Source of the DNA: Neptunomonas sp.
Lineage (GTDB): Bacteria; Pseudomonadota; Gammaproteobacteria; Pseudomonadales; Balneatricaceae
Assembly: GCF_016744175.1 (NCBI RefSeq)
Contig: NZ_JADGEV010000032.1
Location: 1 to 44,013 of the forward strand
Length of the DNA stretch: 44,013 nt
Direction of reading: 5' to 3'
The position numbers were made by a program, and so were the translations under genes. This document shows, piece by piece, positions 1 to 8,847 of this stretch; position 1 is the stretch's first letter, and each line of letters begins with the position of its first letter. A model generated the notes under the pieces. It saw nothing but the letters and a program-made list of their open reading frames with translations. It had not been told where the DNA came from and made no database searches.

Positions 1-1289
1 TGATCCAGTGACTGCATAATATCTGTATCCCCTGCCAACTCAAAAGGACCATGTTCCTCAATAGCCAATACGCCTGGTTCTTTTACATTACCGGCCACCA
101 CACCAGAGAGCGCCTTCCTAAGCTGAGCTGCCAAAATATAATCTGGCTGGCCTTGCCTAAGGTTTAATTGCGCCATTTCTTCATGTGTAGGCTCAAAAGG
201 TTGCTGAAATTCATGAGGTATATATAACTGCCAGTTGTAATGGTAAGACTCGTCGGTTTTCTTACGATAGGCGAGCACCTTATCTAACCCCTCACTGATT
301 TTTACAGCAACACCATGAGGATCCCCTACTACAATCTCATACCGCTCTGCAGCACGCTCCCCTATTGTGGCCTTAATGAAACGGTCCACCGTTTCAAAAT
401 ACGCCTCACTACCCGCAGGGCCTGTAAATACAAGAGGGAAAGGAACATTCCTATTTTTAGGATGCAGCAGAATCCCTAACATATAGAGAATTTCTTCTGC
501 TGTACCCGCGCCCCCAGGAAAGACGATGATACCGTGGCCTAATCGAACAAAAGCCTCAAGTCGCTTCTCTATATCCGGTAATGTAACCAGTTCATTGACA
601 ATGGGATTAGGCGACTCAGCGGCAATAATTCCCGGCTCTGTTAGTCCAATATAACGCGGTCTTTCTTTACGTTGCTTTGCATGCGCTATGGTTGCCCCTT
701 TCATAGGACCTTTCATTGCACCAGGACCACATCCCGTACAAATATCAAAGGATCGTAAGCCCAGTTCATAGCCTACTTCTTTGGTATAGTCATATTCGGC
801 ACGCTGAATTGAATGCCCTCCCCAACACACCACTAAATTGGGCTTAATATGCGGCCTCATGGCCGAAGCATGACGTAAAATATGAAATACTGTATTGGTT
901 ATGCGCTCAGACTCAGTTAAACCATCACAACACTGATCAAGCTCATCGCCTACATATAACAGGTCACGAAGCACCGTAAAAAGATGCTCACGAATACCTT
1001 GTATAATCTCCCCATCAACAAACGCAGAAGCTGGCGCATTAATCAGCTCTAGTTGAACACCTCTGTGTTTATGTTTAATACGAATATCGAACTCACGAAA
1101 GCGATGTAGCACAGTGCGAGTACTATCCAGTTCACTTCCCGTATTTAATACCGCCAAACAACACTGGCGAAATAAGCGATATAAACCTCCTTGGCTCATA
1201 TCTTGTAATTTAGCAACCTCATGTGGAGAGAGAGTATCCATGCTCTCCAAGGGCGTTACACTTGCATTGATAAAATGTTCAGTGATCAT
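1..1289 (-). CDS. ppnN: Pyrimidine/purine nucleotide 5'-monophosphate nucleosidase PpnN (3' end cut by window)
   Basis: Continuous reading frame of 429 codons from an ATG at 1289 down to the window edge with no stop, so the C-terminus lies outside. It contains the LOG-family signature FPGGAGTAEE near residue 260 and the CTGCGPGAMKGPMKGA segment, both characteristic of PpnN (YgdH). The E. coli protein is about 454 residues, so only a short tail should be missing. The family hydrolyses nucleoside 5'-monophosphates to ribose 5-phosphate and a free base, and in E. coli it is activated by (p)ppGpp; that regulation is family knowledge, not visible here. It lies downstream of cobB on the same strand with a gap of about 120 bp, so it may have its own promoter. 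Confidence 0.93.
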   Translation of the reverse strand, partial: MITEHFINASVTPLESMDTLSPHEVAKLQDMSQGGLYRLFRQCCLAVLNTGSELDSTRTVLHRFREFDIRIKHKHRGVQLELINAPASAFVDGEIIQGIREHLFTVLRDLLYVGDELDQCCDGLTESERITNTVFHILRHASAMRPHIKPNLVVCWGGHSIQRAEYDYTKEVGYELGLRSFDICTGCGPGAMKGPMKGATIAHAKQRKERPRYIGLTEPGIIAAESPNPIVNELVTLPDIEKRLEAFVRLGHGIIVFPGGAGTAEEILYMLGILLHPKNRNVPFPLVFTGPAGSEAYFETVDRFIKATIGERAAERYEIVVGDPHGVAVKISEGLDKVLAYRKKTDESYHYNWQLYIPHEFQQPFEPTHEEMAQLNLRQGQPDYILAAQLRKALSGVVAGNVKEPGVLAIEEHGPFELAGDTDIMQSLD

Positions 1290-1319
1290 AGACGCCACCC
1301 ATCCTCAAAAATAAAATCG

Positions 1320-1334
1320 GAGCAAACACTGCTC
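1320..1334 (-). terminator. Weak hairpin between cobB and ppnN
   Basis: GAGCA/TGCTC inverted repeat with a 5-nt loop. Read on the minus strand it is followed by a T-rich run (CGATTTTATTTTT). The stem is only 5 bp, so this is a weak candidate terminator or attenuator for cobB transcripts. Confidence 0.25.
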
Positions 1335-1412
1335 TTTATACATCAACATAGTTCACTTTTTATTACAGGTATATCTATAAATAACAAAAACTTATATTTT
1401 CTATGCTTTATT

Positions 1413-2117
1413 TTAGCCTAGTAACTCATCAACAAAGTGTGGTACCTGCTCACTTGCTGGGCCGTAAAAATGAGCTTTAAAATGAGATTCTTTACGTGAA
1501 GGCTCTAAATTAATTTCGACCGTATCGGCACCGGCCTCATTAGCCACTTCTACAAAACCCGCTGCTGGATAAACATGACCGGAAGTGCCAATGGATAAAA
1601 ATAAGTCACATTGACTCAGAGCAGCATATATCTGATTCATTTGCATGGGTTCCTCACCAAACCAAACAATATCAGGCCGTAATGTCCCCTGTAATCCGCA
1701 GCAAACACACTTATCTAAAGGACCAATATTACGGCTAACTGAAGACACGAAACCTGTCTGACGACAGCGCACATTAAGTAATTCGCCATGCATATGAATA
1801 AGCGCTTCACTTCCTGCTCGCTCATGCAAATTATCAACATTTTGTGTCACAAGGAGAAAATTATCCTTAAAATTATCCTCCAATCTTACAAGTGCTTTAT
1901 GTGCTGCATTCGGTTGAATGGCATCACTCAACAGTTGCTCGCGCCGGCTATTATAAAACCGATGCACTAACTCAGGGTCTCGGTGGAAACCCTCAGGAGT
2001 CGCCACATCTTCTATATGGTGATCTTCCCATAGCCCATCACTCGCCCTAAACGTACGAATTCCTGATTCAGCAGATATCCCCGCCCCCGTTAGAATAACA
2101 ACTGATTGATATCCCAT
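1413..2117 (-). CDS. cobB: NAD-dependent protein deacylase CobB (class III sirtuin)
   Basis: A 234-residue sirtuin. The NAD-binding motif GAGISAESG is at residues 11-19, [11 protein letters not shown] near 92-102, and the catalytic His is H110 in HMHGEL. Cys118 and the cluster C137/C139/C140 fit the zinc site. Tyr55 and Arg58 in FYNSRR match the Y-x-x-R pair that lets class III sirtuins accept succinyl and malonyl lysine as well as acetyl lysine. I chose the ATG at 2117 because a GGAG lies six bases upstream and the N-terminus then aligns with the short E. coli CobB form; the frame is open further upstream to a TTG at 2144. It is transcribed divergently from the PhoH gene. Confidence 0.95.
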   Translation of the reverse strand: MGYQSVVILTGAGISAESGIRTFRASDGLWEDHHIEDVATPEGFHRDPELVHRFYNSRREQLLSDAIQPNAAHKALVRLEDNFKDNFLLVTQNVDNLHERAGSEALIHMHGELLNVRCRQTGFVSSVSRNIGPLDKCVCCGLQGTLRPDIVWFGEEPMQMNQIYAALSQCDLFLSIGTSGHVYPAAGFVEVANEAGADTVEINLEPSRKESHFKAHFYGPASEQVPHFVDELLG

Positions 2118-2225
2118 GTACTTCTCCAGAAAAGTTGACCACAAACGCCGAACATTAGACTATCATGAATATTGAAGGTCTATTAAGTTTGTCATTCTCT
2201 GTTTCGGCTATAAAAGGATAGAGCC

Positions 2226-3611
2226 ATGAGCGCAACAAAACTCTATATTCTCGACACTAACGTTCTGCTACATGACCCTAAATGTCTATACGAATTTAAA
2301 GAGCAAGATGTAGCAATTCCAATGACCGTTCTTGAAGAACTCGATGATATCAAGGATCGCAAAAAAAACGTCGCACAAGAAGCACGCTATGCTATTAGAG
2401 CTATTGATGACATTTTAACCACCGCAACTTCACCATCACAAATAACTAAGGGTGTTCAAATCCCCCTCCCTGGAAAAGATCGTGAAGAGAGGCTTGGTAA
2501 GCTCAGTATTTTCCCAGATCATGAACTCACCGCACGACCCGGCTTTTTAACCAGCAACAAAAAAGATAATCTCATTATCAATTGCGCTTTACACCTCCAA
2601 TCTACTACAACTCATCGGGAAGTTGTCCTCGTCACGAAAGACATCAACATGCGCTTAAAAGCATTAGGCGCAGGCCTTGAACGTGTTGAAGATTATCGTA
2701 CAGATCAATTGGTATCTGATATTGACTTACTGCCCGCTGGCCACACTCATTTAGATGGAACATTCTGGGAGAAGGTAGATAAAGTAAAAAGCGTTCAGGA
2801 AAATGGCCGTACATTCCACTATGTTGATAAGTCCTTAATACCTGATGCATATATTAGTGAATATATCTTTGATGATTCTAAAGACTTTGCAGCCAGAGTT
2901 GTTGCCATTAACGACAATGAAATAGTGTTGCTTGATTTAGGCTACGAACACTTAATGCAACAAACCTGCTGGGGTATTTCACCCATTAATATCTTTCAGG
3001 CCTTTGCTATGCAGTCTGTTTTAGATCCAAGCATTGACTTAGCAATTCTGAATGGAGCAGCAGGCTCAGGTAAAACATTCATCGCCTTAGCTAGTGCGCT
3101 CGAAATGGTTATTGAAGATAAACGTTATAATAAAATTATTGTTACACGTTCAACACCGCCAGTTGCAGAAGATATTGGTTTTTTGCCTGGAACTGAAGAG
3201 GAAAAAATGACACCGTGGATGAGTGCGATTAATGATAATTTGGAAGCGATGCACGAAAGTGATGAACGCCCATTAAGCAGTGTAAAATATACTATTGAAA
3301 AGGCCAACATCCAGTTCAAGTCCTTAAACTTTATTCGAGGAAGGAGCATTCAGGATGCGGTTGTCATCATTGATGAAGCTCAGAATTTAACGCCATCGCA
3401 ACTAAAAACGATCCTTACACGCTCAGGTAAAGGAACCAAGATGATCTGCTTGGGTAACTTGGCGCAGATCGACTCCAACTATTTGACCCCTCTTACATCA
3501 GGACTAACGTACATTGTCGAACGATTTAAAGGCTTTGATGGTGCAGCCAACGTTCACTTTGAAGGCATCTTCCGCTCACGGCTAGCTGAGTACGCTGAAG
3601 AGAATTTATAA
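2226..3611 (+). CDS. PIN domain-PhoH family ATPase (PhoH2 type)
   Basis: 461 residues with two domains. The N-terminal PIN nuclease-like domain (about 1-160) keeps the acidic residues expected at its active site: D10 in ILDTNVLLHD, E37/E38 and D139. The C-terminal PhoH ATPase (about 245-461) has Walker A GAAGSGKT at 277-284 and Walker B IIDEAQ around 381-386. This is the PhoH2 architecture, for which RNA helicase/ribonuclease activity is reported in other bacteria; the substrate here is unknown. An AGGATAG lies just upstream of the ATG. It differs from the PhoH linked to ybeY, which has no PIN domain. A strong hairpin follows the stop, so it is probably a single-gene unit. Confidence 0.93.
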   Translation: MSATKLYILDTNVLLHDPKCLYEFKEQDVAIPMTVLEELDDIKDRKKNVAQEARYAIRAIDDILTTATSPSQITKGVQIPLPGKDREERLGKLSIFPDHELTARPGFLTSNKKDNLIINCALHLQSTTTHREVVLVTKDINMRLKALGAGLERVEDYRTDQLVSDIDLLPAGHTHLDGTFWEKVDKVKSVQENGRTFHYVDKSLIPDAYISEYIFDDSKDFAARVVAINDNEIVLLDLGYEHLMQQTCWGISPINIFQAFAMQSVLDPSIDLAILNGAAGSGKTFIALASALEMVIEDKRYNKIIVTRSTPPVAEDIGFLPGTEEEKMTPWMSAINDNLEAMHESDERPLSSVKYTIEKANIQFKSLNFIRGRSIQDAVVIIDEAQNLTPSQLKTILTRSGKGTKMICLGNLAQIDSNYLTPLTSGLTYIVERFKGFDGAANVHFEGIFRSRLAEYAEENL

Positions 3612-3617
3612 CAACCC

Positions 3618-3646
3618 AAGTTGCTGGAGATAAACTCCAGCAACTT
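3618..3646 (+). terminator. Rho-independent terminator after the PIN-PhoH gene
   Basis: Perfect 12-bp inverted repeat AAGTTGCTGGAG / CTCCAGCAACTT with a 5-nt loop, followed by CTTCTTAT. It starts seven bases after the PhoH stop. The T tract is interrupted by C, so termination strength is uncertain. Confidence 0.75.
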
Positions 3647-3714
3647 CTTCTTATATGTTCATTCCATTTATTAACTCGTATTATGGAAGCATAAAGCAAA
3701 CACATGGATTTTAT

Positions 3715-4554
3715 ATGAGCATTGACACCACATTAGCTGAGCACTCTTCAAACCCGTTAGTTGAGTACAACCCGAATGCCATTCTCGTTGTTGATAATAT
3801 GAAAATAGCATATGCCAACGAAGCTGCCGGTCATGTCTTTCATACGCAAGTATCTGATCTCACAAACCTGGTTTTTGAAAGCTTAAATCAATCAGAAGAA
3901 AGCCTGAGTGCTTTAATACAACATACTCAACAAGCAATCGAATCGAAAAGCTCACACCGGCATCATTTGTCACTCATGAGCGGAGCAGGAATTCGACATT
4001 ACGAAGCAACCTTTACTTTTTCTCAAGAGATGGTATACATCTTCTTTCAAGATATTAGCTCTCAAGTACAAACAGAGAGCGCACTTCAATCACAAGCAAC
4101 ACACGACCCTTTAACAGGCCTGTTCAATAGACAGCAGCTATTTTTAATGGGGGCTCAAGACATTGCGCGATCTAAACGTTATAAAAACTCAGTATCAATT
4201 CTTGTTGTCACCATCGACAATATGCGCCACATCAACCAAAGCTACGGTTATGCGGTGGGTGATCATGTTTTGATCAACATAGCTCGCTCTTTGAAAGACA
4301 TTTTGAGAGAATCCGATTATGCTGCAAGGTTAGATAATAAGAGCTTTGTTATCTGCCTTATTGATGCAACCCTAGCACAAATAGAAATCGTCACTCAGCG
4401 GATTCAAACAGCCGTTACTAATCGAGATATTACGATTGCAGACAGCACTATTCCTGTGGAAATAACCTACGGTGGAGCGGAGCTAGATAGTGAAATCGAC
4501 CATCAATTTGATGATTTTCTTTTACGTGCGGAAAAAAATTGTACCGAGAGATGA
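3715..4554 (+). CDS. PAS-like domain with degenerate GGDEF domain
   Basis: 279 residues from the chosen ATG. Residues 13-115 look like a PAS fold (PNAILVVDNMKIAYANEAA) and 128-275 are a GGDEF-type domain opening with THDPLTGLFNRQQL. The signature loop reads R205-L206-DNKSF instead of GGDEF, the first metal-binding Asp is Thr (T166), and the IND motif is INQ. It should therefore not make cyclic di-GMP. It may bind nucleotide or act as a dimer partner (inference). The frame is open back to an ATG at 3655, but that lies directly behind the hairpin with no ribosome site; 3715 has a weak GGA at normal spacing. The stop codon abuts the yidD ATG, suggesting co-translation. Confidence 0.85.
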   Translation: MSIDTTLAEHSSNPLVEYNPNAILVVDNMKIAYANEAAGHVFHTQVSDLTNLVFESLNQSEESLSALIQHTQQAIESKSSHRHHLSLMSGAGIRHYEATFTFSQEMVYIFFQDISSQVQTESALQSQATHDPLTGLFNRQQLFLMGAQDIARSKRYKNSVSILVVTIDNMRHINQSYGYAVGDHVLINIARSLKDILRESDYAARLDNKSFVICLIDATLAQIEIVTQRIQTAVTNRDITIADSTIPVEITYGGAELDSEIDHQFDDFLLRAEKNCTER

Positions 4555-4830
4555 ATGGTTAAAAAAGCTATAACTGCAATCTTAACGGGCCTGATTCGTA
4601 TTTACCAATATGCTATCAGTCCTTTTTTGGGTAGTAACTGTCGTTTCTACCCTAGCTGCTCACATTACATGCTTGAAGCAATTGAAACACATGGTCTATT
4701 CAAAGGACTAGGACTTGGCTGTCGTAGGATCCTTAAGTGCCACCCATGGCATGAAGGAGGTATTGACCAAGTCCCCCCCGCCTGTGGTTGCCATAGTAAT
4801 GAGCAATCAGAGCTTCATACAAAGAAATAG
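4555..4830 (+). CDS. yidD: Membrane protein insertion efficiency factor YidD
   Basis: 91 residues with the family core almost intact: [24 protein letters not shown], then [17 protein letters not shown]. The conserved cysteines (NCRF, PSCS, GCRR, KCHP) are present, and the N-terminus is an amphipathic/membrane-associated stretch. YidD assists insertion of inner-membrane proteins with YidC and Sec. The gene is usually found between rnpA and yidC; here it follows the degenerate GGDEF gene with no spacer (TGA then ATG), so its expression is probably coupled to that gene. Confidence 0.93.
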   Translation: MVKKAITAILTGLIRIYQYAISPFLGSNCRFYPSCSHYMLEAIETHGLFKGLGLGCRRILKCHPWHEGGIDQVPPACGCHSNEQSELHTKK

Positions 4831-4925
4831 TATTGAAGCCTTCTCATAAAAACACGCTACAATCAGACTATATTTAAGCAAGCACTACCTTCAACAATAG
4901 AGCATTTTTTGAAAGGCACATTTTG

Positions 4926-7124
4926 ATGTTTTCGCCCTTAGCTGTCATCTCAACTGTTATTCTTTATATGCTAATGCTATTTGTAGTTGCTCTATTGGTT
5001 GAAAGAAGAATTGCCAAAACGGGAACCCCGCTTAAAAGCCCTTGGATTTACGCCCTATCCCTCGCTGTCTTTCATACTTCATGGACATTTTATGGAAGTG
5101 TTGGTTTTGCGAGCACCTCAGGCTTACTATTTTTGGGTATATACGTAGGAGCACTTATTGGGATTATCTTCTGGTGGGTCACGCTACGAAAAATGGTCGC
5201 CATTAAAGAAACGTTCCGTATCACAAGCATTGCCGATTTCATATCAACTCGGTATCGACGTTCGCAGCGTATTGCAGGGTTAGTAACTCTCATTGCATTA
5301 ATCGGTATCCTTCCCTATATCGCATTACAGCTAAAAGCCATTGCAAACTCATTTGATATCATCACACATGAACAAGGCTCGAGCTGGGAGTATAGTGGCC
5401 TTCTAGCCACACTGTTAATGACAGCTTTTACCATAATGTTTGGTGTAAGGAGGCTGGACCCCACAGAACGCCATCAAGGAATGATTGTAGCGCTGGTCGT
5501 TGAAAGTATTGTAAAGCTAGCGGCCTTTGCCTGTGTCGGTCTTTTTGTGTGCTTTATTCTTTACGACGGCTTTGCAGATATTAATGCCCGCATTATCGAC
5601 GCTGACCTTTCACATATAACGCAGTTTGACGCAACTGAAAATAGCGCAAGTATGTGGCTAACACTCATTGTATTAAGCTTTGCAGGCATCTTTCTTTTAC
5701 CCCGACAATTCCATGTAGCTGTTATAGAGAACACTGACCAACAGCACATAAAAACTGCGATGTGGTTATTTCCTCTTTATATAATTGCTATAAATATATT
5801 TGTTGTCCCCCTAGCAGCCGCAGGCCTGTTAAGCGGGTTACCCTCCGAATCAGCAGACTTCTTTGTCTTACTTTTACCACAACAAGCGGGCTATGACGGC
5901 CTCACCATGTTTGCATTTATCGGAGGGTTTTCAGCAGCTACCGGCATGATCATTATTACGACTATGACGTTGGCAACCATGGTCTCTAACCATCTAGTAT
6001 TACCGGTCATTGAATCGGTTACATCAGCCCAACCATTACGAGCCTATTTATTACAAATCCGCTGGGTGTTGGTTGGTTTAATTCTTGTTTGCAGCTATTG
6101 GTTTGAACGAGAATTCAGTGATTCTTACATCTTAGTGGCCATCGGCCTACTATCATTTGCTGCCATTTTACAATTTGCACCTGCAGTTTTTGGTGGGATG
6201 TTTTGGCAAAAAGCTAACAGTGGAGGTGCGTTTGCAGGCTTACTCGCAGGCTTTTTTCTCTGGTGCTATACATTAGGTCTGCCTACATTTATCAAACAAG
6301 GCTGGCTAAATCCAGAGATTCTAACCCACGGTCCGTGGGGTATTGAGCTATTAAAACCTGAAGCTCTTTTAGGACTCGACGGGCTTCATCCTCTGACCCA
6401 TAGTGTTATCTGGACTCTGTTGTTCAACGTTAGCTTTTATATTATTGGCTCTCTTATTTACCAACCCCATAAAGATGAAAGAACCCTCACTACTGAGTTT
6501 ATGGCCGCGTTACAGCCGCTAAAATCTGGCCACAAAGCACGCCCAACAGGATTAGATGCTTATATAACGCTGAGCATAAAAATTGAAGAGGCTAAAAGTT
6601 TACTTTCGCAATACCTCACCACAGATAAAGCAAAAGAGTCTGTCTATACCATTGCAGAAGACCTTCAAGTACATGGCCAGACACATATCACAATTATTGA
6701 GCTTATTGAATTTCATCGCATGTTAGAGCACTTATTGGCAGGCTCCATTGGTGCTGCAAGCGCGCATAGCGCACTAGAACAAACTATCCGTTATTCAGAA
6801 CGTGAATCCGGTGACTTAAAAGCGCTACATAGCCACATTGTGAACGAGTTAGGCACACAAAGCTTAGCCAAAAATAAAAATGACGATTTTGAAGATTCAC
6901 TACCCAATGGTTTCGGTATGCTTTCAGACCTGCAAGCCCAAATCGACACCTTAGAAGAGACGGTTTACAACCAGCAAGAAGAGATCACAACGCTCGAAAC
7001 CAAGCTTGAAAATCGTCATGAAGAAATCTTCAAGTATAGAATGGAAGCACAGCGGGCTAATCAGGAAAATGAAGAGTTACGAGGACAACTGACTCAACTA
7101 CCTCGTAACCCATCAATGAAATAA
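4926..7124 (+). CDS. SLC5 (sodium:solute symporter-like) and STAC domain protein without a kinase
   Basis: 732 residues. Roughly 1-520 is a polytopic membrane domain of the SLC5/SSS family with about 13 hydrophobic segments, similar to the N-terminal half of the CbrA-type histidine kinases. Residues about 520-635 fit the STAC linker that joins SLC5 to PAS/kinase modules in CbrA. Instead of PAS, HisKA and HATPase domains the protein ends in a charged coiled coil (about 665-728, e.g. TLEETVYNQQEEITTLETK). No H-box or N/G boxes are present. It could be a transporter-like sensor acting through a partner, or a true transporter. Start: ATG at 4926 (a TTG directly precedes it); AAGG lies nine bases upstream. 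Confidence 0.85.
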   Translation: MFSPLAVISTVILYMLMLFVVALLVERRIAKTGTPLKSPWIYALSLAVFHTSWTFYGSVGFASTSGLLFLGIYVGALIGIIFWWVTLRKMVAIKETFRITSIADFISTRYRRSQRIAGLVTLIALIGILPYIALQLKAIANSFDIITHEQGSSWEYSGLLATLLMTAFTIMFGVRRLDPTERHQGMIVALVVESIVKLAAFACVGLFVCFILYDGFADINARIIDADLSHITQFDATENSASMWLTLIVLSFAGIFLLPRQFHVAVIENTDQQHIKTAMWLFPLYIIAINIFVVPLAAAGLLSGLPSESADFFVLLLPQQAGYDGLTMFAFIGGFSAATGMIIITTMTLATMVSNHLVLPVIESVTSAQPLRAYLLQIRWVLVGLILVCSYWFEREFSDSYILVAIGLLSFAAILQFAPAVFGGMFWQKANSGGAFAGLLAGFFLWCYTLGLPTFIKQGWLNPEILTHGPWGIELLKPEALLGLDGLHPLTHSVIWTLLFNVSFYIIGSLIYQPHKDERTLTTEFMAALQPLKSGHKARPTGLDAYITLSIKIEEAKSLLSQYLTTDKAKESVYTIAEDLQVHGQTHITIIELIEFHRMLEHLLAGSIGAASAHSALEQTIRYSERESGDLKALHSHIVNELGTQSLAKNKNDDFEDSLPNGFGMLSDLQAQIDTLEETVYNQQEEITTLETKLENRHEEIFKYRMEAQRANQENEELRGQLTQLPRNPSMK

Positions 7125-7174
7125 TTCGTATAATGATAACCGCGAAATTCGCCTTTGAATTATGTACCAGCTAT

Positions 7175-8002
7175 TCAGCTTTGCTTATGTACATGCACAT
7201 CCATTTGCGGAAACGGAATAGAAATACCCGCTTCATCAAAGCGCAACTTAACTTTTTCATTGGTGTCCCAAAGAACACTCCAATAATCAGCTGTTTTGAC
7301 CCAAGGACGCACAACAAAATTCACACTGCTGTCTGCCAGCTCTGAAACCGCGATAACACTTTCTGGTTCTGGTAAAACACGCTCATCCTCAGCAAGAATC
7401 TCTGCCAGTAGCTGTTTAGCTTGCAAGAGGTTCGCTTCATACCCTATACCAAACACCATGTCGACACGGCGGGTATCACGTTTCGAATAGTTTGTAATCA
7501 CACCACTATAGATAGGCCCGTTTGGCACAATAACTTCGCGATTATCACCAGTACGCATCACTGTACTAAAGATAGAAATGCTTTCTACTACTCCAGAAAC
7601 ACCTGCGGCTTCAACAAAATCCCCTTCTCGAAACGGACGAAACACAACCAGTAAAACTCCTGCTGCAAAATTCTTTAGAGAGTCTTGCAAAGATAATCCA
7701 ATCGCTAAGCCTGCGGCACCCACAATCGCAATCAAAGAAGACGTATTTACACCTAACTGATCAAGAGATGCAACAATGACAAAAAGCAGTAATAAAGAAC
7801 TTAAGATAGACGATACAAAGTTAATTAACATGTTGTCCATTTTGGACTTTTTTAATAACTTTTTAACAAGTCTCATTACTAGGCCAATAACAATTCGCCC
7901 GACAATGAATACAGCAAGTGCCGTTATAATATTAATACCCCAAGGTAAAACGTATTCATTCTGAATATTAATTAACATCTTTGGATCGAGAAATTTTTCC
8001 AC
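7175..8002 (-). CDS. mscS: Small-conductance mechanosensitive channel MscS
   Basis: 275 residues with three N-terminal membrane helices and the pore helix TM3 (AAGLAIGLSLQDSLKNFAAG), then the cytoplasmic beta domain entered through VVFRPFREGDFVE. Length and layout match the short E. coli-type MscS (286). The channel opens under membrane tension to release solutes on hypo-osmotic shock, a useful function in a marine bacterium. The start codon is GTG at 8002, supported by AAGGAG six bases upstream. It is divergent from the SH3-domain gene and convergent with the SLC5-STAC gene, with a 50-bp gap that shows no good terminator. Confidence 0.94.
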   Translation of the reverse strand: MEKFLDPKMLINIQNEYVLPWGINIITALAVFIVGRIVIGLVMRLVKKLLKKSKMDNMLINFVSSILSSLLLLFVIVASLDQLGVNTSSLIAIVGAAGLAIGLSLQDSLKNFAAGVLLVVFRPFREGDFVEAAGVSGVVESISIFSTVMRTGDNREVIVPNGPIYSGVITNYSKRDTRRVDMVFGIGYEANLLQAKQLLAEILAEDERVLPEPESVIAVSELADSSVNFVVRPWVKTADYWSVLWDTNEKVKLRFDEAGISIPFPQMDVHVHKQS

Positions 8003-8192
8003 CTATGACTCCTTCGTCTAATTGGCCTTATACAAGTAGGGCGGCATTATCCCGCTGTAGAGTTAAAAAACCTACCTTTAAAGGAACTTTAATCTAGATT
8101 TTCAATCGTATTTTATACAAAATCGTTTACTATAGGTTCTCCTCAGAGATACTCATACAACACATTCATCCGAGACAAAGGCTCTCTGAATA

Positions 8193-8765
8193 ATGAAGAA
8201 ATATATACTTGCTGCTGCACTTATCTCAGCGACAATGCCCGCTCTTGCAGAAAAAGGTCATATCGCTGATGATGTTTTTGTTTTCGTTCATGGCGGACCT
8301 AGCAATCAGTACAAAATTTCTGGTCGCGTTCGAAGTGGGTCATCGATAAATATTCTCAGAAAAAGTTCTGATGGAAAATTTATCCAGATTCGAACATCAT
8401 CAGGCAAAACAGGCTGGGTTGATGCAAATAATGTTGATAATGGAGACAGCATCCAAATTCGAGTTCCTAAACTTGAATCAGCATTAGATACGAGCCAAGT
8501 GCTTGTAAAAGAGCAATCCACTGAGATCCAAACCCTTAGAGGTGAGCTGGATACCTTTAAAACTGAAAATGGCACCTATTCAGATCAACTCACTAAGCTG
8601 AATACTGAAATTAAAGATTTAAACCGCCAAATAGACAATATGGATGAGAGCAATCTTATGCGTTGGTTTACATATGGTGGATTAGTTGCTCTAGGAGGGG
8701 TTTTATTAGGTTTACTGGTACCTTATTTACCTAAAAAGAAAAAACGTCGTGATGATTGGCTGTAG
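8193..8765 (+). CDS. TIGR04211-type SH3 domain membrane protein (YgiM-like)
   Basis: 190 residues: signal peptide (MKKYILAAALISATMPALA), a bacterial SH3 domain (about 22-90, with the G-WVDANNV end), a coiled coil (about 95-150), one C-terminal transmembrane helix (about 160-180) and a basic tail KKKKRRDDWL. This order is that of the E. coli YgiM/TIGR04211 family. Its function is not settled; SH3b domains often contact peptidoglycan, so an envelope role is likely. It sits alone, followed by a strong terminator shared with mqo. Confidence 0.88.
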   Translation: MKKYILAAALISATMPALAEKGHIADDVFVFVHGGPSNQYKISGRVRSGSSINILRKSSDGKFIQIRTSSGKTGWVDANNVDNGDSIQIRVPKLESALDTSQVLVKEQSTEIQTLRGELDTFKTENGTYSDQLTKLNTEIKDLNRQIDNMDESNLMRWFTYGGLVALGGVLLGLLVPYLPKKKKRRDDWL

Positions 8766-8788
8766 TTAGCCAATAAGACTCTGAGCAT

Positions 8789-8817
8789 AAAAAAGCCGAC
8801 TATTGTCGGCTTTTTTT
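8789..8817. terminator. Bidirectional terminator between SH3-domain gene and mqo
   Basis: GCCGAC/GTCGGC stem with a TATT loop, flanked by A's on one side and seven T's on the other, so it can end transcription from both sides of this convergent pair. Confidence 0.9.
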
Positions 8818-8847
8818 ATGTACGGCATTCAGCAAAAAATACCTAAG

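Noticed and set aside
2161..2225. Promoter for the PhoH gene (TTGTCA and TATAAA)
   Set aside because: The spacing is about 14 bp, too short for a sigma70 promoter.
3655..3714. Upstream start for the GGDEF protein
   Set aside because: It lies directly behind the PhoH terminator with no ribosome site, and the added residues are not PAS-like.
7140..7153. GCGAA-A-TTCGC symmetry between the SLC5-STAC gene and mscS as terminator
   Set aside because: The centre is a single base, so no hairpin loop is possible, and no T tract follows.
7133..7964. Several plus-strand ORFs opposite mscS
   Set aside because: They lie antisense to a well-supported mscS, have no ribosome sites and no domain signatures.
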